The position numbers and the translations under genes were made by a program. This document shows, piece after piece, positions 56,010-62,668 of a DNA stretch of 64,000 nucleotides. Origin of the DNA: a virus; the IMG/VR virus record IMGVR_UViG_3300032304_001768, positions 18,327 to 82,326 of that record. One strand, written 5' to 3'. Numbering within the stretch: the first letter of the stretch is position 1; the number at the start of each line of letters is the position of its first letter. The notes under the pieces are model-generated. The model was not told the origin of the DNA. It was given only the letters and a program-made list of their open reading frames with translations, and ran no database searches.

Positions 56010-56643
56010 ACTATTAAATCATTTTGGAAGCGATCTAACCATCGCTAATATCGCCCGCGTGTCTTATGACAAAGAATCATCAGAATTTGGAGACAAAGAT
56101 GCGAAACTGTTAAAATTTCTGGCCGAACATAAACATACATCACCTTTTAGACACGCTCAATTACAATTTAGAATAGAATGTCCTGTTTTTGTAGAACGTC
56201 AACTATTCACTCATCAAATTGGATGGGCAAGAAATTCTATTTCTGGAAGATATGTTGATTTCTCAGACTCTTATTGGCTTCCCAATCAATTACGTTATCA
56301 GTCAAAAGACAGCAAACAAGGAAGTTCAGGCGATGTCGAATCAATATTAAATGATGAGTTATTAGAAGAAATGCGAGCCGTTGTGTCTCATGCACAAGAA
56401 GTTTATTCCAAAATGTGTAATGCTGGAGTGTCTAAAGAACAATGTCGTATTATTTTACCATTGGCATTAGAAACAAAATTCATTTGGACTGGTAGTATGC
56501 ATGCTTTTATGCATTTATGTCAACTTCGTTTGAAAGCAGATACTCAAAAAGAAACAAGAGATATTGTATCTGAAATGTTGGAATTGGTAAAGAACATCGA
56601 AGGCAATCCTTTCGAACACACTTTAAAAGCTTGGGGATACTAA
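55999..56643 (+). CDS. thyX: Flavin-dependent thymidylate synthase
   Basis: A 214-residue ThyX. Key segments: KHTSPFRHAQLQFRIECPVF, then VERQLFTHQIGWARNSISGRYV, which carries the R-x7-x-x-S-x-R-type ThyX signature (RQ-H-N-S-R), and QLRLKADTQKETRDIV near the C-terminus. It converts dUMP to dTMP using FAD and methylene-tetrahydrofolate. With nrdA/nrdB and the P-loop kinase it forms the dNTP-supply set. Confidence 0.93.
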   Translation: MQVELLNHFGSDLTIANIARVSYDKESSEFGDKDAKLLKFLAEHKHTSPFRHAQLQFRIECPVFVERQLFTHQIGWARNSISGRYVDFSDSYWLPNQLRYQSKDSKQGSSGDVESILNDELLEEMRAVVSHAQEVYSKMCNAGVSKEQCRIILPLALETKFIWTGSMHAFMHLCQLRLKADTQKETRDIVSEMLELVKNIEGNPFEHTLKAWGY

Positions 56644-56647
56644 TAAA

Positions 56648-57232
56648 ATGAAAAAATATCTAATCACTCTAAATGGTCATGGAGTAGAAACAGCAATTCT
56701 GAAGCTCACTCCCAAACAATATTCTTATTGGTTTAAGAAAAATGACGATGAGGAATTTGAAATCACGGATTACATTTGGTCCCCTGAAGATTTTCAGGGT
56801 GACATTCCAGATGACATGAATCTGCTGATTGAAGATGATGAAATTTATAGTTGGGATGAAAATCCACTTATTGAATTCCATTCTAGCACTCCCGACTTTG
56901 ATAATTGCGATATCTGTATTGAAGAAGATGGTGTTGAGATTTTGAATAAGTCCTTCATCGAATTCAATGATGAATACGAATGTTTGGAATCTACTGAAAC
57001 ATTACGAGGCCCAGATCGAATGATGGAAATCAATTCTTATGAAAAGGGAACAGTCTTTGGAGGATACATTGAAACTGATAATTTCGACCCATCTAAATTA
57101 AGGTTCCTTACAATCGAAGGACCAAACGATATGGATTATCTTGTATCTGTTGTTTATGGTGAAGAAGATATCATCGACACACAATCCGCGACCAGAGGAA
57201 AAGGTATGACAGTATCAGTTTGGGAGCAGTAA
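56648..57232 (+). CDS. Acidic hypothetical protein
   Basis: A 194-residue, strongly acidic protein starting MKKYLITLNGHGVETAILKL. It has an acidic D/E-rich middle and several aromatic residues; no enzyme motif is visible. It follows thyX by 4 nt and is likely co-transcribed. Comparable proteins occur next to ThyX or in early regions of T4-like phages with unknown function. Confidence 0.55.
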   Translation: MKKYLITLNGHGVETAILKLTPKQYSYWFKKNDDEEFEITDYIWSPEDFQGDIPDDMNLLIEDDEIYSWDENPLIEFHSSTPDFDNCDICIEEDGVEILNKSFIEFNDEYECLESTETLRGPDRMMEINSYEKGTVFGGYIETDNFDPSKLRFLTIEGPNDMDYLVSVVYGEEDIIDTQSATRGKGMTVSVWEQ

Positions 57233-57282
57233 ATATCTACATTAGATGATACTTCTTTGTTGATTTTTTACTAACACTTAGA

Positions 57283-57288
57283 TAAATA
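57283..57288 (+). promoter_or_regulatory. Late promoter -10 box TAAATA
   Basis: Ends 8 nt before the ATG at 57297. Confidence 0.5.
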
Positions 57289-57296
57289 CATTTGCT

Positions 57297-57497
57297 ATGA
57301 GCGTAATTAGATTGAATGATAACTCCGTTAAGCTTTGCTGTAACGGTAAGGGATGCCCTGTTGTGACTGATCTTGGAGACGGAACAGTTGAAATTATTGA
57401 TGACAATGGAAACCGCATTGTTGTCAAGAAGGAAGAAGCTGCTTTAATTTCTGATGGTGTCAAGACACTCACAGGAGAAAAGCTAATTCTTGGATGA
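57297..57497 (+). CDS. Small beta-rich protein
   Basis: A 66-residue protein with a CCNGKGCPVVTD segment and an alternating strand pattern (GTVEIIDDNGNRIVVKKEEA). The two Cys pairs (CC and C) might bind metal. It overlaps the next gene by 4 nt (ATGA). Unrecognised. Confidence 0.55.
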   Translation: MSVIRLNDNSVKLCCNGKGCPVVTDLGDGTVEIIDDNGNRIVVKKEEAALISDGVKTLTGEKLILG

Positions 57498-57766
57498 ATA
57501 TCTGGTTTGACAGTTTAACCCTATTGGGGATGTGCTTCATATTAAAATATGGAGCCATCCTCAATTTTTTGCGTATACCTTTAACGACAAAATTTAAGTT
57601 CTTCAAAGAACTATTCTCATGCGCTTTATGCATGGGATTTTGGCTAGGTTTCTTTTTCTACCTATGCACAAATAAATACCCTATTGGAATGGTATTTTAC
57701 TCAGCTGCAATTTGCTGGATTGGTGATTATGCAATTCAAATCATTCAGAAGCATCTGTATGATTGA
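57494..57766 (+). CDS. Small membrane protein (DUF1360-like)
   Basis: A 90-residue protein with about three hydrophobic segments (LTLLGMCFILKYGAILNFL, GFWLGFFFYLC, IGMVFYSAAICWIGDYAI) and a central FSCALCMGFW Cys pair typical of DUF1360 proteins. Such small membrane proteins occur in many phages and may act in lysis or membrane takeover. It converges with the spanin genes. Confidence 0.6.
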   Translation: MNIWFDSLTLLGMCFILKYGAILNFLRIPLTTKFKFFKELFSCALCMGFWLGFFFYLCTNKYPIGMVFYSAAICWIGDYAIQIIQKHLYD

Positions 57767-58006
57767 TTATTGATGAATCACTTCTTGTTCTAAAAGTCTG
57801 AAACGTTTATCGGAATGCCACAACTCATCAGTCTGTGGCGTATAAACACCTTCAGTAGTCTCGATAGCTTTACCTGCCTCCAGAGAGAGTGTAGAAGGTT
57901 GATAAATGTTCAGCAAATTCTTTTTCTTTGGCCAATTCACGCCGCAAGATGTCAGCCCTGTCATGATCAGAATCAAGCTTAGAATTACGTAGTTTTTCAA
58001 TTTCAT
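57767..58006 (-). CDS. Putative outer-membrane spanin lipoprotein (Rz1-like)
   Basis: A 79-residue protein with a lipoprotein signal LILIMTGLTSCGV (lipobox LTSC) followed by a Pro/Lys-containing short tail. It overlaps the upstream 86-residue gene by 137 nt in a different frame, the typical Rz/Rz1 arrangement. Spanins join inner and outer membranes and finish lysis of diderm hosts. Confidence 0.62.
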   Translation of the reverse strand: MKLKNYVILSLILIMTGLTSCGVNWPKKKNLLNIYQPSTLSLEAGKAIETTEGVYTPQTDELWHSDKRFRLLEQEVIHQ

Positions 58007-58130
58007 TGATAATTTCGGTTTGTTTTGTTTTGGATTTTATTTGAATATCATAATAAAATGTCTTGCTCTTTAACTCCAGATATGAAGTTAAAGCGAGCAA
58101 GACATTTTTGAGTAGACCGATTAAGTCCAT
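57870..58130 (-). CDS. Putative inner-membrane spanin (Rz-like)
   Basis: An 86-residue protein with a weak N-terminal hydrophobic segment (LIGLLKNVLLALTSYLEL) and a long charged coiled coil (INEIEKLRNSKLDSDHDRAD). The overlap with the lipoprotein gene and position in a lysis cassette suggest Rz; the membrane segment is weaker than usual. Its ATG overlaps the stop of the holin-like gene (TAATG). Confidence 0.55.
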   Translation of the reverse strand: MDLIGLLKNVLLALTSYLELKSKTFYYDIQIKSKTKQTEIINEIEKLRNSKLDSDHDRADILRRELAKEKEFAEHLSTFYTLSGGR

Positions 58131-58318
58131 TATTTTCCTTTGTCCTTTGCCTTGCCGATATTAAGAGCAAGGAAATCGATCACGGCGTAAACCTTAGCAA
58201 GTGGAGTTCCTGCCTTTGGTGTTGGTGTAATTGCAGCGATAGCAGATGCCAAAGCAACTGTAGCAGCGACAACAGCAAACCATGGTTGTGCTTGTAGTAG
58301 TTGTATGATTGTTTCCAT
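58130..58318 (-). CDS. Small membrane protein, holin-like
   Basis: A 62-residue protein: one clear hydrophobic helix (FAVVAATVALASAIAAI), a turn with TPTPKAGTP, and a second, weaker helix (VYAVIDFLALNIG) with a basic C-terminus. The shape and neighbours fit a small holin or a holin regulator. A minus-strand late box lies 8 nt upstream. Confidence 0.5.
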   Translation of the reverse strand: METIIQLLQAQPWFAVVAATVALASAIAAITPTPKAGTPLAKVYAVIDFLALNIGKAKDKGK

Positions 58319-58326
58319 AACACTAT

Positions 58327-58332
58327 TATTTA
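58327..58332 (-). promoter_or_regulatory. Late promoter -10 box on the minus strand
   Basis: TAAATA, 8 nt before the ATG at 58318; faces away from the endolysin gene. Confidence 0.5.
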
Positions 58333-58350
58333 GTCGATTTCTTAGACAGA

Positions 58351-59139
58351 ATGAATAAATATTTTTGTATGAACTTCAATGGAAAATTAGAAATCATCAA
58401 GAATGTCCAAACCGCTCTGAATTTAACTGCTGACGGAATCGACGGTCCCAACACATGGAAAGCAATATCAGATAAAATAATAGGAAAAAGTGTTCCTGTA
58501 ACAACGACACCCGAAGTTGTGGGGCCTGTAGTTAAAAACATTTCAGACAAAGCGTTTGATTTGATTATCAAATATGAAGTTGGAGGAGGCGCAGCATATT
58601 ATAACAAAGCTCTTAAGAAGCCTTGTTATCCCGGAGGTGCATCAGGAGTTACAATTGGTATTGGATATGACTTGGGTTACAACACAGCTGCTCAATTTGA
58701 AAAGGATTGGAAAGCTATTTTACCAGAATCTGATTATAACAGACTGTTTAAATGTTTGGGACTGACATCATCCAAAGCAAAAAACGCGATTGCCAGTGTT
58801 CGAGACATTGAAATACCATGGGATAGTGCAATGGTGGTATTTAGAGGAAATACAATACCTCGTTTCATGAAAGAGACGCTACAAGCGTTTCCAAAGGCCG
58901 ATCAGCTGCATCCTGATGCGTTTGGTGCCTTAGTTTCTCTGGTGTTCAACAGAGGCGGCAGCGTGTCAGGAGAACGGCGTTCTGAGATGCTAAACATTCG
59001 CAATTTGGTTCCATCCAAAAATTACAAAGCGATTGCTCAAGAAATCATAGACATGAAAAGACTATGGTATGGCAAAGGACTTGATGGTTTGCTGAAAAGA
59101 AGAGACGAGGAAGCAGCTTTGATCAAATCTTGTGCTTAA
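58351..59139 (+). CDS. Endolysin (GH24-type muramidase)
   Basis: A 262-residue protein. Residues 10-45 form a small peptidoglycan-binding domain (VQTALNLTADGIDGPNTWKA). The catalytic domain begins DLIIKYEVGGGAAYYNKAL (Glu) and continues GVTIGIGYDLGYNTAAQF (Asp/Thr region), as in T4-type lysozymes, though the loop between the two is longer. The C-terminal part has FGALVSLVFNRGG. It degrades cell-wall glycans at lysis. Confidence 0.82.
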   Translation: MNKYFCMNFNGKLEIIKNVQTALNLTADGIDGPNTWKAISDKIIGKSVPVTTTPEVVGPVVKNISDKAFDLIIKYEVGGGAAYYNKALKKPCYPGGASGVTIGIGYDLGYNTAAQFEKDWKAILPESDYNRLFKCLGLTSSKAKNAIASVRDIEIPWDSAMVVFRGNTIPRFMKETLQAFPKADQLHPDAFGALVSLVFNRGGSVSGERRSEMLNIRNLVPSKNYKAIAQEIIDMKRLWYGKGLDGLLKRRDEEAALIKSCA

Positions 59140-59474
59140 TTTTTCTTGATAAACTTCTCAGGAGAACGTTCAAACTTTTTAGCTAAGTTGACAAATCCTC
59201 CAATAACTTCAGGAGATATCACACCTATTATACCGTAAATCATGGCTTTATATAGTGAGTTGGTATCTCCTGCTTGAAGGATTGCACCTGAATCTATAAT
59301 GATCCATGCGATACTAGATGAGATGGCAGCGACAAAGATTTTTTTAAATTGTTCAGCTATTGAAAGTTTGTTCTTGGAAGATAGCAATCGAGCTACCATA
59401 GCAGCCGCACCAATAACTGGTATTACCCAACCACCCTCTACGAAAGCTTTGATTATTGTTTTTTCAGAGTCCAT
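59136..59474 (-). CDS. Putative holin
   Basis: A 112-residue protein with three hydrophobic segments: GGWVIPVIGAAAMVARLL, IFVAAISSSIAWIIIDSG and AMIYGIIGVISPEVIGGFV, and a basic C-terminal tail. This three-helix layout matches class I phage holins (for example LydA/phage_holin_3). It overlaps the endolysin end by 4 nt in convergent orientation. A minus-strand late box lies 8 nt upstream of its ATG. Confidence 0.68.
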   Translation of the reverse strand: MDSEKTIIKAFVEGGWVIPVIGAAAMVARLLSSKNKLSIAEQFKKIFVAAISSSIAWIIIDSGAILQAGDTNSLYKAMIYGIIGVISPEVIGGFVNLAKKFERSPEKFIKKN

Positions 59475-59482
59475 TATGTAGT

Positions 59483-59488
59483 TATTTA
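59483..59488 (-). promoter_or_regulatory. Late promoter -10 box on the minus strand
   Basis: TAAATA, 8 nt before the holin ATG at 59474. Confidence 0.5.
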
Positions 59489-59546
59489 ATATCTAAAGTG
59501 GGTCTTTATGTTAGAAAATAACGATAGTTAAGTTTTAATGAAATAG

Positions 59547-59552
59547 TAAATA
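59547..59552 (+). promoter_or_regulatory. Late promoter -10 box TAAATA
   Basis: Ends 5 nt before the ATG at 59558. Confidence 0.65.
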
Positions 59553-59557
59553 ACTAC

Positions 59558-60190
59558 ATGGAAACCTTTGAAGTGTATTACGAAAAATTCTCTTTTAACC
59601 CGCTTAAGTGGAACAAAAAAATTGCAGATATGTTCTTTCAAAAGCAAATTAAAAAAAGAGAAAACGCTCGTAAAAATACGCATAAATACATGAGAGAGTT
59701 GAGTGCTGTTTTAAAACAACGAGGATATTCTATACACAAACATGATTTTTCTTATACTGTCAGAAAAGATCGTAAAGTGGGTCTCGAAAATGCTAAATCC
59801 GAAGATACAAAATATATAGTAGGTCCGTTTTCCAAGATACCATATGTGCGTGTGTTGTTTACAAAGGCTCATGAAGTTGGACATGTTCTGCAATGGAACG
59901 AGGACACCAATGAAACTCATGATTTTGAAAAGCAATACAATAGCATAATGAATGCCAAAACGCCAGAGGAAGCATTAAAGATTGAAGATATCAATTCACT
60001 TTGGCGTGAACTGAATGCGTGGGCAAGAGGATTAGCGTTTATTCCAGACGAATTCAAGGTTGAGTATAAAAAATACGCGAAAAAATGCTACGGAACTTAT
60101 CAAGACCACCACATTAGCTATTACAATAAAGAGTCCAAAGAAATATCAATTTTACTATTCATGCTAGATCCTGCGAATACTCAATACTAA
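59558..60190 (+). CDS. Zincin metallopeptidase-like protein, possible injected effector
   Basis: A 210-residue protein. N-terminus METFEVYYEKFSF fits the capsid-targeting-like pattern. The zinc motif is complete: FTKAHEVGHVLQWNED with H105-E106-x-x-H109, and a later WRELNAWARGLAFIP Glu could be the third ligand. Basic helices (20-50) precede the catalytic part. Probably a peptidase acting on a host protein after injection, or a virion maturation enzyme. Confidence 0.68.
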   Translation: METFEVYYEKFSFNPLKWNKKIADMFFQKQIKKRENARKNTHKYMRELSAVLKQRGYSIHKHDFSYTVRKDRKVGLENAKSEDTKYIVGPFSKIPYVRVLFTKAHEVGHVLQWNEDTNETHDFEKQYNSIMNAKTPEEALKIEDINSLWRELNAWARGLAFIPDEFKVEYKKYAKKCYGTYQDHHISYYNKESKEISILLFMLDPANTQY

Positions 60191-60196
60191 GCAATA

Positions 60197-62368
60197 TCAC
60201 ATAGGTTGCATGTATTGTCCATACACGTGCTTTAATCTATTCAAATATCCTTCTTCGACGTAACCGCCCTTATCAAGAAGTAATTGATAAACAATAATTG
60301 CTCCAACATTTTGAATATCTTTAAAATTTTTGTCTAAGAATTGCATTAAGTTTATAACACCGAGATTCAATCCAAGAACATCCAGATTTATTGACAATTC
60401 AATATATGAACCTGCTATCATATCATTGGATTCTAAAGTTCCATCAACGTCATAAATTCCAAACTTTTTAAGGCTAGGAGAATCAAAGCTTTCATATAGT
60501 TTTGAAAATTCCAATTGCTCTGGTTTATTAACACTCTGTTTATATTCTTTTGTCAGATAATTTACTAAGAAGTTGCCCATCGCTTCTGATACTTCATCAT
60601 CAAATCCTTTTAATGTTATTACATTTCGTCTATCAATCGGTATCGACATTCCAATTTGGATAACGTTATTTTTAAATCCGATATGTTCTAATTCATCAAG
60701 AAGCTCCTGTGCATTCTTATATTCGGTATAATCAACGCCGCTGCTCTCATTTTCAATGTATCCAGAAACCGCTAAAGCTTTCTGAACTGCTTTTTTAATA
60801 TCGTCATAGTTTTCATCCAGCATGTTAACAACATCTTCGATAAAGTCTTTGTAATCGGATGGATCAGATGAACTGCCGTTTCCGTAGTTAAACTTCAAAA
60901 CAAATACAAGTTCATCAGAACTATGATTTTGTATTTGGTCGGTAAGATCCAATAACTCTCCCGTAGGATCATATTGATCAAGTGCTTGAATGAATTTTTT
61001 AAGTTTACGAAGTTCTTCTCCCTTTACACCATATCTTGCAATTTCCGAATCGTCTGTATTTTTTAATCGAAGTTTCCGAATACCCCAAGAATCGATTTCA
61101 TCTTGGAAATCAGAATCAGTTTCGTAATCGGAATCCAAAGAAATTGTAAGCTTTCCATGGGCGTCATAATAAACATACGCTTCTTCATCATCAATAATAT
61201 CAGTATAGTATCCAACGCTGGAGTGATTACCAGAGAAATAACGGTTCTCGATATAACTTAATTCATTTTCAAGTTGATCTCTTTCTTCTTCTGCAAGAGC
61301 TTCCCGATCAACCTCATCATCAATATCATCAATATCTAAATCTCCCTCACTAGACATATCAGATTTGTTGTGATAAATGTTTGGATTAAACTCGTATTTA
61401 TTGTCGTATAATTTATTCAACAGCGTATCCATGTTGTTGTCTTTTTGGGTTCCGCCTCGGATAGAAATGCGGCTCGGACCCCCCTCACCAATTGCATTCA
61501 TCAACTCATCTGCTGAATATGGCTGAACTTTTCGAATATAATTTTTTACAGTTCTGTAAAAGTTTGGAATCACAGAATTGCCATAGATTCTTGTTTCAGG
61601 AACGGCGATCTGTTGAATATTGTCCTCGTCTGTTTCGTTTGGCATGTGGACATCTAACATACGAATACGTAATCTAGCCGTTGCTTCTGGTCCTGTAATA
61701 CCTCTATCGGGATCTTTAAACAAATCAGATTCTTGAAAACGATCATTGTCAATTGCATCTTGAATATCTTCTTTTTTAACCAAAAATGCAATAGCTCCTC
61801 CGCTAATAGCTTCTTGCAAAGCACATTCAAAAAAACTACCCATTCTATTGTGGCAGGATCTTTCGCGTGTGCCGGGAGAAAATCCCCAATCTCCATCTGA
61901 CATTCTGACAATATCAACAGGAGCGCGAGAAAGAACAATAACATATTTATTAAGAATATCTACATCATAATCAGCATATTGCAATTCAAATAAAGAATCT
62001 TTGTGAAGGGCATACCAATCGAGATATTTTGATTTCAAATCATTGGGTATTTTCAAACTCTGAATTGCTTTGCCGACAGCAATAAGTTGAACTTTGTAAT
62101 CACCTTTGCCATATTTTGGATCTAATTTAATTTTACGAGAAACTTCATTTTCGCGTGTTATTTTTTCATATCCTTCAATTTTAGAAAGAGCGTTTATAAT
62201 TTCCAATCCAATTTCATCAGGTGATAACGGAATCACAATTCTTAATTTATCTCCAAAGATATCATGAAAAGGTAATTGTTCTTTATGATTCTCGATATAA
62301 TCAATAACCGACTGATTCATCTCAGAGATCAACACTTGAGAATACAGATTTTCCAAAGCTTTATACAT
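60197..62368 (-). CDS. Large late protein with targeting-like N-terminus
   Basis: A 723-residue protein starting MYKALENLYSQVLISEMNQS, with an ISE site near residue 16. The central part contains GTRERSCHNRMGSFFECALQ, then AISGGAIAFLVKKED, resembling a PcfJ-like / polyvalent-protein domain. An acidic Asp/Glu segment (about 345-380) follows, with a C-terminal helical region. A late box lies 5 nt upstream. Its partner at 62669 has a comparable central domain. Confidence 0.55.
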   Translation of the reverse strand: MYKALENLYSQVLISEMNQSVIDYIENHKEQLPFHDIFGDKLRIVIPLSPDEIGLEIINALSKIEGYEKITRENEVSRKIKLDPKYGKGDYKVQLIAVGKAIQSLKIPNDLKSKYLDWYALHKDSLFELQYADYDVDILNKYVIVLSRAPVDIVRMSDGDWGFSPGTRERSCHNRMGSFFECALQEAISGGAIAFLVKKEDIQDAIDNDRFQESDLFKDPDRGITGPEATARLRIRMLDVHMPNETDEDNIQQIAVPETRIYGNSVIPNFYRTVKNYIRKVQPYSADELMNAIGEGGPSRISIRGGTQKDNNMDTLLNKLYDNKYEFNPNIYHNKSDMSSEGDLDIDDIDDEVDREALAEEERDQLENELSYIENRYFSGNHSSVGYYTDIIDDEEAYVYYDAHGKLTISLDSDYETDSDFQDEIDSWGIRKLRLKNTDDSEIARYGVKGEELRKLKKFIQALDQYDPTGELLDLTDQIQNHSSDELVFVLKFNYGNGSSSDPSDYKDFIEDVVNMLDENYDDIKKAVQKALAVSGYIENESSGVDYTEYKNAQELLDELEHIGFKNNVIQIGMSIPIDRRNVITLKGFDDEVSEAMGNFLVNYLTKEYKQSVNKPEQLEFSKLYESFDSPSLKKFGIYDVDGTLESNDMIAGSYIELSINLDVLGLNLGVINLMQFLDKNFKDIQNVGAIIVYQLLLDKGGYVEEGYLNRLKHVYGQYMQPM

Positions 62369-62373
62369 AACAG

Positions 62374-62379
62374 TATTTA
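62374..62379 (-). promoter_or_regulatory. Late promoter -10 box on the minus strand
   Basis: TAAATA, 5 nt before the ATG at 62368. Confidence 0.65.
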
Positions 62380-62402
62380 GAAAAATTAGAAGATATTACA
62401 AC

Positions 62403-62642
62403 TCAACGCTTGCGTTTTTCCATACGAGCAAGACGATCATAATAATCCAACATTTCATCGATGTGATGGGACGCAATCGTGCGAGCCGTCTTGATATCTG
62501 TAGTGTGTTCCTTTTCAACTTTGATACCTTTAGCCAACGCTCGTTTGATGACAGACAGCTTAACGTTGTGCTTCTTCGCAAGCGCATCTGCTGTTATCTC
62601 AGGCTTGAACTTCTCTGTAATGAATTGAACGAATGATATCAT
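62403..62642 (-). CDS. DUF5661-like small protein with targeting-like N-terminus
   Basis: A 79-residue protein. It begins MISFVQFITEKFKPEIT, very close in form to T4 MKTYQEFIAE, with ITE as a possible gp21 site. The remainder (HNVKLSVIKRALAKGIKVEK followed by EHTTDIKTARTIASHHIDE) matches a small widespread family with helix-turn-helix-like start (DUF5661). A TAAATA box lies 10 nt upstream of its ATG. Confidence 0.65.
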   Translation of the reverse strand: MISFVQFITEKFKPEITADALAKKHNVKLSVIKRALAKGIKVEKEHTTDIKTARTIASHHIDEMLDYYDRLARMEKRKR

Positions 62643-62668
62643 GATGTTTTGATATTTAATGAAATTTA

